Shown in pieces: positions 6,955 to 13,965 of a stretch of DNA of 21,152 nucleotides (its first letter is position 1; the number at the start of each line of letters is the position of its first letter). The translations under genes and the position numbers were made by a program. Origin of the DNA: JAJKIP01 sp040509055 (lineage in GTDB: Bacteria > Bacteroidota > Bacteroidia > Chitinophagales > Chitinophagaceae). The DNA lies in assembly GCA_040509055.1 (NCBI GenBank), contig JBEVLT010000392.1:1-21152 (forward strand), given 5' to 3'. Below the pieces are notes generated by a model that did not search any database, was not told the origin of the DNA, and worked only from the letters and a program-made list of their open reading frames with translations.

Positions 6955-8724
6955 ATGAAAAAAATGTACCCTGTTGTTGTAGCGCTGCTGCTGGCTGTTG
7001 CCTGCCGTACCGCTGCACAAACCCCGTCCGCCACCGAAAAACGCTTCCTGTTTTTCAAGCTCTGGAATTTTATTAAGTATTACCACCCGGCGCTTGCTGC
7101 CGGACCGGTCGATGCAGACTCCCTGTTTTTCCGCCACCTGCCGGCCGCTGAGCAGGCCAGCAATACCAATGCCTTTAATGCCTTCGTGGCGGCATTTCTC
7201 GACGGGTTGCCGGCGCCGCCGCCTGGTGGAGGAGGGAGCGATACGGCTCGCGTCATTTACCGCAACCTGGACCTGGACTGGTTCCGGCAAGGCCAGTTGA
7301 TCAACCGGAGTAACAAAGACAAATTAAATCGCCTGTTCAGCAACCGGTATGGACAATCCAGCCACCGGTACATTCCGGCATTGCGATACCATACAGATAT
7401 TCCTAACGAGCCCGGCTATGCTGCCGCCGATACGGTCAACCTGCCGTATGCCCTGCGAATGCTGGCCCTGGCCCGGATACAGGGCGCAGCCGACTACCTG
7501 TTTCCCCACAAATACCTGATGGATAAAAATTTCGACAGCGTGGTGCGGGCTTCCATTCCCCTGTTTGCCGCCTGCACCTCGCGGATGGTCTACGAGAAGC
7601 TGCTGTTACAGGTGATCTCCTGCTTCGACGACACGCATAGTTTTAAATTTGTGCGCCAGGTAAAGTACCGCACGGCCATTTTCCGGAATAGTTTTTTTCC
7701 TCCCTTTGCCTACCAGGTGCTGGAAAACGAGATCGTGGTAACGGATACCATCCTTCCCTTGCTCTGTCGCGAAGCAGGCCTGCAGCCCGGCGACCGGATC
7801 ACAGCCATCAACAACCGGCCGGTACGTGCCGTGATAGCAGATGTGGCTGTATTGTTGTCCGCATCCAACCGGCCAACGCTCCTGTACCACTTGTCAGACT
7901 ATGCGTCCAACCTGCTGTGGCGGTCGGACAGCAGCGCTTTTTTTCTCACCGTCAAACGCGGCGGCACTACCGCCATCCGAAAAACCCGGTTTGCTTTCAA
8001 CAAGGACACCGCCAGCATTCGGATACTTAGCCGTTACCTGACCGCAAAGCAACCTGCCCCGAGAAGCGATAACCGGATCGACATCCTGCAGGATGATATC
8101 GCCTATATTAAGATCACTGAAACCGCACGCTTTTTCGAAAACGAGCCGGATAGCGCGGTTGACCGGGTGATGGACAGCCTGCTGGGCGTGGCCGGCCGGC
8201 AAAAAGGCATCATCTTCGACATGCGCGGGTATCCTGACTGGGGAGGGTTTGTGCATACCTATGTATACAAAAAATTTGGCCGGGCGCCCAACCGCTATGC
8301 CGATTATTACGAAGTGAACAAGGCGACTCCCGGAAGCTATGTGATCAACAGCGGGTCCGACACGTACTATGATCGGGATATCGTACCGGCCAATACACCG
8401 TATCCGGGCAAAGTCGTCATCATCGTAAACCCCGCTACGCTAAGCATGAGCGAGTGGAACACCATGAACCTGCAATATCTTTTTCCGAAAAGCATTACCA
8501 TCGGCGAGAGCTCGGCCGGCGCAGACGGGGATGAAAAAACAATGGCCCTGCCCGGCGGCTACGAATTTTATTTCACCGGCAACGCGATCTTTTACCCCGA
8601 TGGTACGGCCGCCCAGCGCAAAGGCGTCCGCATCGATCGCAGACACCCGCTGACAGCTGCGGATGTGGCAAACCCGGCAGACGAACTACTGGAACAGGCC
8701 ATCCGCATTGTAAGGGAGCCCTGA
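6955..8724 (+). CDS. Secreted multidomain S41-family serine peptidase
   Basis: The protein has 589 residues and starts with a signal peptide (1-21, ending RTAAQ). A helical N-terminal region (about 28-220) precedes a PDZ-like domain around 250-300 (GLQPGDRITAINNRPV at 275-290). The S41 core fills about 375-589: AYIKI at 383-387, FDMRGYP at 421-427, and NPATLSMSE at 492-500. Ser497 is the likely nucleophile by the S-x-x-E pattern. His228 in DDTHSF resembles the tricorn-type catalytic His. As in the first S41 protein, no CtpA-type Lys lies 25 residues after the Ser. The two S41 proteins differ strongly in length and sequence, so they are not a recent duplication. The gene is divergent from the amidohydrolase across 130 bases. 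Confidence 0.85.
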   Translation: MKKMYPVVVALLLAVACRTAAQTPSATEKRFLFFKLWNFIKYYHPALAAGPVDADSLFFRHLPAAEQASNTNAFNAFVAAFLDGLPAPPPGGGGSDTARVIYRNLDLDWFRQGQLINRSNKDKLNRLFSNRYGQSSHRYIPALRYHTDIPNEPGYAAADTVNLPYALRMLALARIQGAADYLFPHKYLMDKNFDSVVRASIPLFAACTSRMVYEKLLLQVISCFDDTHSFKFVRQVKYRTAIFRNSFFPPFAYQVLENEIVVTDTILPLLCREAGLQPGDRITAINNRPVRAVIADVAVLLSASNRPTLLYHLSDYASNLLWRSDSSAFFLTVKRGGTTAIRKTRFAFNKDTASIRILSRYLTAKQPAPRSDNRIDILQDDIAYIKITETARFFENEPDSAVDRVMDSLLGVAGRQKGIIFDMRGYPDWGGFVHTYVYKKFGRAPNRYADYYEVNKATPGSYVINSGSDTYYDRDIVPANTPYPGKVVIIVNPATLSMSEWNTMNLQYLFPKSITIGESSAGADGDEKTMALPGGYEFYFTGNAIFYPDGTAAQRKGVRIDRRHPLTAADVANPADELLEQAIRIVREP

Positions 8725-8769
8725 CTGCCCTGATGGAAGAATGACCGGTCTTCATGTTTATGTCCTAAC

Positions 8770-8777
8770 TATCTTTA
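8770..8777 (+). promoter_or_regulatory. -7 element placed so that the mRNA would be leaderless
   Basis: TATCTTTA matches TAnnTTTG at all but the last base. It ends only 4 bases before the ATG at 8782, so transcription from it would begin at or next to the start codon. Either the transcript is leaderless or a different promoter is used. Confidence 0.35.
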
Positions 8778-8781
8778 TTGC

Positions 8782-9915
8782 ATGAAATGTTTTTTTGTTT
8801 CCCTGTTTTGCCTGGCGGGCGTCCTTGCACACAGCCAGCTTATCACCGATTCCGTGCTGATCGAAGGCCATTACCGCAGCTTCCATTTCAACAAACCGGC
8901 CGGCGACATCACCGGCGGCAGCCTGCTGTTCCTGCTGCACGGCTCCGGCGGCGCCGGTAAGAACATCCTGCAACGCACTGCCGCGCTGGAAGCCCGGTCA
9001 GCTGCTGAAAAACTGCTGGTCGTATACCCCAACGGGTATAAAAACTACTGGAACGAATGCCGCAAATACGCCACTTCGGAAGCCAACCAGCAAAACATCA
9101 ACGACAATGCTTTTTTCGAAGCCATGATCGGCTATTTCAAAACAAAATATCATATCGATGAGAACAGGGTAGCAGCAGCCGGCTTCTCTGGCGGCGGGCA
9201 CATGGCTTACAAGCTGGCCATGACCATGCCCCACCGCATTCATGCCATTGCCGCCATCGTGGCCAACCTGCCCGATTCCGCCTCGAACGACTGCACGGCT
9301 GCAGGTAAAGCTGTACCGGTGCTGATCATCAACGGCACGCTCGATGCCACCAATCCCTACGAGGGAGGAGAAATGTTTGTGAACAATGCCAGCTATGGCG
9401 TGGTGCGCAGCAGCAAGAACACATTCCGCTACTGGGCGCAGCTGGCCGGCTACAATGGCCAGCCGGTCAAGCGGTCATTGCCCGACACCGATCCGGCCGA
9501 CGGTAAGACCATCGAAAGCTATAGCTACAGCGCACCCGGCCAACCGGAGGTCAGGCTGCTGAAAGTAAACGGGGGCAAACACGACTACCCGGGCGACATC
9601 AACGTATACCTGTATGCCTGGGAATTTCTTAATGTACAGCTCAGCAGGGCTGCCATCAGCCGGCGCGATCCATCCCAGCCGGTACAGGTGGTGGAAACGG
9701 CCTGCGGCATGTGCCAGCTGGGCCTGACCGGCGCCGATTGTGCGCTGGCCGTACGCAGCGGCGGCAAAGCTTATTATGTGGACGGCACGGATATCGACGC
9801 GCATGGCGACGCGCATGCCAAAGACGGTTTTTGCAATGCCATCCGCAAGGCGGAAGTGCAGGGAAAGGTGGTGAATGGCCGGTTTGCCGTGACGTATTTC
9901 AAGCTTATGCAATAG
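8782..9915 (+). CDS. Secreted CE1/PHB-depolymerase-like esterase fused to a Cys/His-rich domain
   Basis: This 377-residue protein has a signal peptide (1-19, ending AHSQ). Residues about 25-290 are an alpha/beta hydrolase of the carbohydrate-esterase-1/polyhydroxybutyrate-depolymerase type. They show an LLHGSGG oxyanion region at 51-57, a GFSGGG nucleophile elbow with Ser136, probable Asp188 in INGTLD, and probable His267 in NGGKHDYPG. About 301-377 form a distinct domain with four cysteines (308, 311, 320, 351) and HGDAH at 341-345. I recall this as the DUF6370 family, which normally occurs as a small stand-alone exported protein in Bacteroidota. The cysteines and histidines suggest metal binding or disulfides. 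Feruloyl or acetyl ester cleavage is plausible but the substrate is unproven. Confidence 0.82.
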   Translation: MKCFFVSLFCLAGVLAHSQLITDSVLIEGHYRSFHFNKPAGDITGGSLLFLLHGSGGAGKNILQRTAALEARSAAEKLLVVYPNGYKNYWNECRKYATSEANQQNINDNAFFEAMIGYFKTKYHIDENRVAAAGFSGGGHMAYKLAMTMPHRIHAIAAIVANLPDSASNDCTAAGKAVPVLIINGTLDATNPYEGGEMFVNNASYGVVRSSKNTFRYWAQLAGYNGQPVKRSLPDTDPADGKTIESYSYSAPGQPEVRLLKVNGGKHDYPGDINVYLYAWEFLNVQLSRAAISRRDPSQPVQVVETACGMCQLGLTGADCALAVRSGGKAYYVDGTDIDAHGDAHAKDGFCNAIRKAEVQGKVVNGRFAVTYFKLMQ

Positions 9916-9961
9916 TTATTCCCGCAGCATCATCCGGTATCTGTTATAAACCATACGCTCT

Positions 9962-10912
9962 ATGCGCAAAATCAAATTCCTCCTGCTGGCATTCCTGTTT
10001 ACAGCAGGCTCTGCCACTGCCACTACCTGGGACGAACCCTGGGCTGACAAGGTGATCCGTGAAGCCGCCTCCTTTGTACTGGCAAAAGTGACAGAGGTGG
10101 ACCATGAAAAAGGTGTAACGATACGGGTGATCAGAACACTGGCCGGAAAGGAATTGAAGGATAGTCTTGTGATTACGGATTTTTACCTGCTGAATATCTG
10201 CAGCAGCTCAGGCCATGGACCGGAATTCCGGATGGCCAGGGCGGATAGCTGTTACTTTTTTATCAAACAAAATGAAACCGGTGCATACTGCATCGCCACG
10301 CCAACCACCGGATTTGGCTATGTAAAAGCCGGGCAGGTGATGGCAACCTACCGTCACAGTTATCACCAGGCCGCCGTGCCGGTAACGGTGTACGAAAAAA
10401 CCATGACAGCCATCTTCCAGCACTACCATCACCTGGCGTATGACAAAACCTATATCGATCAATTTGTTAAGGAACAACTCTCACAAAAACCAGCCGGTTT
10501 TGCAGCAGAAGAAGTGAACATCTTTTTCCTCCAGCATGCTGCCCTGGAAACCGTATTTCATCTTGGCATGGCTATCGACGCAAAGCTGGCATTACCGTTC
10601 CTGAATGACAGCACCAACTTTCACAACCAGGTATCCGGGGCCCGGGCATTAGCTGCCAGCAAGGGCAAAGCAGCTACGGAAGCGTTGCTCCGCGTGATCG
10701 TTGATACCGGCTACCGCAATTTTGTAAAAGTGATCTGCATCCAAAGCCTGGAAAAACTGGATGCCCGGTATACCAGGCCGCAGCTGCTTGAAATAACGAA
10801 AACCGCTTCGGGTGAAGCAGATGGTTTTGGCGGCAACATCATGGACCCAAGGGTTTGCACCCATGTACCATCCCTGAAAGAAGCGCTGGATGAACTCCTG
10901 GCGAAATGGTAA
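9962..10912 (+). CDS. Exported protein of unknown function with helical C-terminal half
   Basis: The protein has 316 residues. Residues 1-20 (FLLLAFLFTAGSATA) are a clear signal peptide. About 30-135 are a beta-rich domain containing VLAKVTEV and IRVIRTLAGKELKD, a pattern seen in exported Bacteroidota proteins with an OB- or TIMP-like fold; this is a weak impression. From about 150 the sequence is mainly helical, with repeated alanine- and leucine-rich helices (SGARALAASKGKAATEALL, then IQSLEKLDARYTRPQL) that look like two or three HEAT-like repeats. No catalytic motif is seen. It starts 46 bases after the esterase gene on the same strand and may be co-transcribed. I cannot assign a function. 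Confidence 0.65.
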   Translation: MRKIKFLLLAFLFTAGSATATTWDEPWADKVIREAASFVLAKVTEVDHEKGVTIRVIRTLAGKELKDSLVITDFYLLNICSSSGHGPEFRMARADSCYFFIKQNETGAYCIATPTTGFGYVKAGQVMATYRHSYHQAAVPVTVYEKTMTAIFQHYHHLAYDKTYIDQFVKEQLSQKPAGFAAEEVNIFFLQHAALETVFHLGMAIDAKLALPFLNDSTNFHNQVSGARALAASKGKAATEALLRVIVDTGYRNFVKVICIQSLEKLDARYTRPQLLEITKTASGEADGFGGNIMDPRVCTHVPSLKEALDELLAKW

Positions 10913-10929
10913 CCGGCCGTTATGTTATC

Positions 10930-10953
10930 AATTGTCCAATTGTCCCATTGTCC
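10930..10953. repeat. Three tandem 8-base repeats between convergent genes
   Basis: AATTGTCC occurs twice in tandem (10930-10937 and 10938-10945), followed by CATTGTCC (10946-10953). The array fills half of the 48-base gap between two converging genes. It forms no strong hairpin and is not a typical terminator. Its role is unknown. Confidence 0.6.
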
Positions 10954-10960
10954 TTATCGC

Positions 10961-11827
10961 CTATTCGTAATACGTATACCGGTAAAAATAACCAGCAGGA
11001 GCCCCACCCATCAAAACATTGCAATAAGACACCTGCCCGTTAGCGTTCAGAAAAGGCTCATACGTGGCTGTGCTCGTAGAGGGACCGCTGCCCCCGGTAC
11101 TGCTGGTCGTGCTGGTATATTTTGTAAATATATTTTTGCTCATGAACATCGCCCCGCCAATGACAATGGCTGAAATATTGGCAGGCTGAAAAGGATTGGC
11201 AACAGTTCCGTACTCCATAACCTCTTTGGTTGTCGTGACCGACGAAGTGGGGGAGTACATGATAAGGCTTTGTTCTGTGATATTTCCATTATTATCTGCA
11301 ATAAGGGTATCAAAACCCCATATCCTGTCGGCCCGGCCCGGAAAATTGCGGATGATCTTTGTCGTTCTGTTCCCATTATAAGAAAAAGCAATACTGCTTC
11401 CGAGATTATTATAGGAAGTAGAAGGGAAGGCCGGCGTCACGCTCTTGCAGGAATCAAGGGATGGCCTGTTCTGCGCATCGTAATACAACAGGTGCAGAAA
11501 CGAATATCCCTGTCTCAGTACCACGTAACCGGAAGGGAGGGTAGCGGAGCCGTCGTAGGTAAAATGAAAATCAGCTGTCGTATCCCGCAGTATAGGAGTG
11601 GCGTTGCTATCTATCGAGAAACGGGTAAGCCGGGTGGTGCGCCCCTGGTTGTCATAGACAAAGCCGTAGCAAAGCGAGTTCCTCCGGGTCTGCATGTTGT
11701 AGGTGCTGAACTCTTTCAGCAGTTTCGGCTCCGGCACCGGGGGTTCGGGCATATCAGGATCGGAAGTGCAGGAAAACAGGCCGGCAGCCAGCACCAGGCT
11801 GAAAAGTAACAAAAAGGTATTTTTCAT
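10961..11827 (-). CDS. Predicted surface or periplasmic lipoprotein, unknown function
   Basis: The protein has 288 residues. Residues 1-19 are a hydrophobic signal, followed by the lipobox L-F-S-C with the acylated Cys at residue 20. The mature N-terminus (TSDPDMPEPPVPEP) is acidic and proline-rich, as is common for Bacteroidota lipoproteins, and may favour surface export. The body is beta-rich with repeated Tyr-Asp-asparagine motifs (VYDNQGRTTRLTRF, YYDAQNRP, FSYNGNRTTKI, IADNNGNITEQ). These resemble the YD-type repeats of Bacteroidota DUF4595-like lipoproteins, though this is from memory. A low-complexity Ser/Thr/Gly run lies at about 240-255. A good -7 element precedes it. It is a single-gene unit converging on the preceding plus-strand gene. 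Confidence 0.75.
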   Translation of the reverse strand: MKNTFLLLFSLVLAAGLFSCTSDPDMPEPPVPEPKLLKEFSTYNMQTRRNSLCYGFVYDNQGRTTRLTRFSIDSNATPILRDTTADFHFTYDGSATLPSGYVVLRQGYSFLHLLYYDAQNRPSLDSCKSVTPAFPSTSYNNLGSSIAFSYNGNRTTKIIRNFPGRADRIWGFDTLIADNNGNITEQSLIMYSPTSSVTTTKEVMEYGTVANPFQPANISAIVIGGAMFMSKNIFTKYTSTTSSTGGSGPSTSTATYEPFLNANGQVSYCNVLMGGAPAGYFYRYTYYE

Positions 11828-11861
11828 CGTATCATTGTTGACCCGGTTCGTACAGGCTGTT

Positions 11862-11869
11862 CAAAGTTA
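11862..11869 (-). promoter_or_regulatory. Exact TAnnTTTG -7 element for the lipoprotein gene
   Basis: On the minus strand this reads TAACTTTG, an exact match to the Bacteroidota -7 consensus. It ends 34 bases before the ATG at 11827. No TTG is evident at the -33 distance. Confidence 0.45.
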
Positions 11870-11919
11870 ACAAAAAGAAGCGGCAGGCAGCGCCGGGCAA
11901 GAAGCTGGCCTGTAAAAAG

Positions 11920-11927
11920 TATCTTTA
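11920..11927 (+). promoter_or_regulatory. Candidate -7 element for the mini-propeller/EcsC genes
   Basis: TATCTTTA is one base from TAnnTTTG and lies 72 bases before the ATG at 12000. The expected 5' leader would be about 65-70 bases, longer than for most genes here. The 172-base gap it sits in holds nothing else on the plus strand that I can recognise. Confidence 0.35.
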
Positions 11928-11999
11928 TACATTGACAGTATAAACCCGGACTACAGGAGAAGTGCTGTACATCCAACCTCAACTATTTAATCCTCATTC

Positions 12000-12326
12000 A
12001 TGCAAACAGATTTACTGATCATCGGCTGCAACGGTTTTGTTTCGGCCATTCATACAGGCAGCGGGCAGGAGCTATGGCGCACGAGGCTCCGGGAAGGAAT
12101 TTTGGGCGGATCACGCGGAGCAGACGTAAGCGTGCTCATCGATGGCAGCAGGATCTTTGCCGGCTGCTACGGACGCATTTATGCCCTGGAGGCATCCAAT
12201 GGAAGCATTCTGTGGTCGAACGACCTGAAAGGACTGGGGTTTAACGAGGTAGCGCTGGCCAAACAAGGCACCAACACCCAGTTTATCACCCGGGTGGAGC
12301 ACCACCATAATTCCGGCAATTCATAA
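12000..12326 (+). CDS. Miniature PQQ-type beta-propeller-like protein
   Basis: The protein has only 108 residues and no signal peptide, so it is probably cytoplasmic. Two copies of the PQQ/WD-like docking motif are visible: AIHTGSGQELWRT at about 16-28 and ALEASNGSILWSND at about 62-75. Each has the Gly-x-x-x-Trp pattern that ends one propeller blade. A full propeller needs six to eight blades, so this could form at most two or three, or must assemble as a multimer. The frame is intact with a clean start and stop, and I recall similar ~100-residue proteins in other bacteria, so it is probably not a fragment. Function is unknown. A terminator-like hairpin follows 8 bases after the stop, and the EcsC gene begins 45 bases downstream. 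Confidence 0.7.
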   Translation: MQTDLLIIGCNGFVSAIHTGSGQELWRTRLREGILGGSRGADVSVLIDGSRIFAGCYGRIYALEASNGSILWSNDLKGLGFNEVALAKQGTNTQFITRVEHHHNSGNS

Positions 12327-12333
12327 ACCGCTG

Positions 12334-12356
12334 CCCGGTAATGACCGGGTTATTTT
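12334..12356 (+). terminator. Terminator-like hairpin after the mini-propeller gene
   Basis: CCCGGT (12334-12339), loop AATG, and ACCGGG (12344-12349) form a perfect 6-base-pair GC-rich stem. It is followed by TTATTTT (12350-12356). This fits an intrinsic terminator. Because the EcsC gene starts 15 bases later with no strong promoter of its own, it may act as an attenuator. Confidence 0.6.
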
Positions 12357-12362
12357 AACCCG
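12346..12362 (+). promoter_or_regulatory. Alternative hairpin that competes with the terminator
   Basis: CGGGTTA (12346-12352), loop TTT, and TAACCCG (12356-12362) form a perfect 7-base-pair stem. It uses bases 12346-12349 of the terminator stem, so the two hairpins cannot form together. It ends 9 bases before the ATG at 12372 and could also hide the ribosome-binding region. Regulation is inferred from pairing alone. Confidence 0.4.
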
Positions 12363-12371
12363 ATACTAATT

Positions 12372-13109
12372 ATGAACACCTACCAGCAAGAGGCGCTTTC
12401 AGGGTTAAGGGCCTGGCAAAAGCAAATGCTTCGCCGGCCCTCCCTGCTCAACAACCTGTCCAAAAAAGCGCAGGACAAGATCAACTCCTGGATACCGGAA
12501 AAAGTGCACCAGGCCGTGACCGTCGCGATTAAACAAATGGTGCGGGGCGTATTGTTTGGCGCCAAACATACTACTGCCAGGCCCCTGCAAAACCAGGACC
12601 TGCAGGCGCGGGAGCTGGTAGTGGCAGAAAAAATAAAGTTTTACCGTACCACCGCGGCCGTGGAAGGCGGCATTACCGGGGCCGGCGGCATCCTGCTCGG
12701 GCTGGCCGATTTTCCCATCCTGATGGCGCTGAAAATAAAGCTGCTCTTCGATATCGCCGCCGTGTATGGCATCGATCTGGATGACTACAAAGAACGGATC
12801 TACCTGCTGCATATTTTCGAGCTGGCTTTTTCCAGCCATGCCCACCGCAAAGCCGTGTACCTGAAAATGACGGACTGGGAGCAGAAAAGCAGGGAGCTGC
12901 CGTCAGACATCGACCAATTCGACTGGCGCAACTTCCAGCAGGAATACCGCGATTACATCGACCTGGCCAAGATGGCGCAGCTGATCCCGGTGATCGGCGC
13001 TCCGGTAGGCGTGATCGTCAATTACCGGCTGATCAAAAAGCTGGGGCATACTGCCATGAATGCTTACCGCATGCGCTGGTTTGATGATCCAAAGCAGCTG
13101 CCCGGCTGA
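12372..13109 (+). CDS. EcsC-family protein
   Basis: This 245-residue protein matches the EcsC family by pattern. The conserved region runs from about 80 to 235 and includes EGGITGAGGILLGLADFPIL at 98-117, the helix LKIKLLFDIAAVYGID at 120-135, and LIPVIGAPVGVIVNYRLIKKLGHTAMNAYRMRWF near the C-terminus. Two glycine-rich amphipathic segments (about 98-130 and 205-225) suggest membrane association without a standard transmembrane helix. EcsC is named from the Bacillus ecsABC operon, but its biochemical role is unknown and no ABC transporter is present here. Expression may depend on the overlapping hairpins just upstream. The TauE/SafE gene follows after 49 bases. Confidence 0.8.
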   Translation: MNTYQQEALSGLRAWQKQMLRRPSLLNNLSKKAQDKINSWIPEKVHQAVTVAIKQMVRGVLFGAKHTTARPLQNQDLQARELVVAEKIKFYRTTAAVEGGITGAGGILLGLADFPILMALKIKLLFDIAAVYGIDLDDYKERIYLLHIFELAFSSHAHRKAVYLKMTDWEQKSRELPSDIDQFDWRNFQQEYRDYIDLAKMAQLIPVIGAPVGVIVNYRLIKKLGHTAMNAYRMRWFDDPKQLPG

Positions 13110-13128
13110 TAAACTGCGCGCTATATTG

Positions 13129-13136
13129 TATCTTCC
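13129..13136 (+). promoter_or_regulatory. Candidate -7 element for the TauE/SafE gene
   Basis: TATCTTCC shares TAnnTT with the consensus but lacks the final TG. It ends 22 bases before the chosen ATG at 13159. Its position supports that start over the upstream in-frame ATG at 13060, which overlaps the EcsC gene. Confidence 0.25.
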
Positions 13137-13158
13137 GCCGCTCTTAGCGTTTGCGACT

Positions 13159-13902
13159 ATGTTCCTCCTGTTTACACCCGTTCAGTGGCTGCTGATCATG
13201 CTCGGCGCATTCCTGCTCGGCCTGTCCAAAGCCGGCCTGAAAGGCATCGATATGATGAACGTGACGATCATGGCCCTTGTATTCGGGGGCAAAATGTCAA
13301 CGGGCATTGTGCTGCCCCTGCTGTGCGCAGCCGACATACTGGCCGTATCATATTACCACCGGCATGCGCAATGGCATCACCTGCGCAGGCTCATGCCCTG
13401 GATCATTGCAGGCATCCTGATTGGCGTGTTTGTAGGAAAAGGCCTCGATGAGGCTCTGTTCCGCCGGATCATGGCCGTCATCATCCTGCTCACCGTTGTG
13501 ATCGTGGTGGCCATGGAATTTCGTAAAACCACCCGCGTACCCTCGCACCCGCTCTTTGCCTCCGGGATGGGGCTGGTATCGGGTTTTACCACCATGCTGG
13601 GCAACCTGGCCGGTGCTTTTTCCAACATCTATTTCCTGGCCATGCGGATGCCGAAGCAAAATTTCATCGGCACGGCGGCCTGGCTGTTTTTGATCATCAA
13701 CCTGTTCAAGCTGCCCTTCCAGGTGATCTACTGGAAAAACATCACGCCGGCCACGCTGCATATCGACCTCTTGCTGCTGCCGGCGCTGGTGGCCGGATTC
13801 TGGGCCGGCATCCGGATCGTGTCGGTAATAAAAGATGACAGTTACCGCAAAGTGATCATCGCGTTGACGCTGGTGGGAGCGTTGTTTATTTTTTTCAGGT
13901 AG
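13159..13902 (+). CDS. TauE/SafE-family membrane permease (putative anion exporter)
   Basis: From the ATG at 13159 the protein has 247 residues. An upstream ATG at 13060 would overlap EcsC by 50 bases and add a tail atypical of the family, so it is not used. About seven or eight hydrophobic segments span the whole sequence. The first repeat carries the family signature AFLLGLSKAGLKGIDMMNVTIMAL at about 17-40, and the second carries the related GLVSGFTTMLGNLAGAFSNIYFLAM at about 137-161. This two-repeat layout is typical of TauE/SafE proteins, which export sulfite, sulfoacetate or other anions. The substrate here is unknown and no sulfur-metabolism gene is nearby. Cells would carry it in the inner membrane. 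Confidence 0.85.
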   Translation: MFLLFTPVQWLLIMLGAFLLGLSKAGLKGIDMMNVTIMALVFGGKMSTGIVLPLLCAADILAVSYYHRHAQWHHLRRLMPWIIAGILIGVFVGKGLDEALFRRIMAVIILLTVVIVVAMEFRKTTRVPSHPLFASGMGLVSGFTTMLGNLAGAFSNIYFLAMRMPKQNFIGTAAWLFLIINLFKLPFQVIYWKNITPATLHIDLLLLPALVAGFWAGIRIVSVIKDDSYRKVIIALTLVGALFIFFR

Positions 13903-13965
13903 GATTGGCTAACCAGGGCGGCATACCAAACAGCGGGTATTTGCGTTTATTGCAAAACCAATGGA

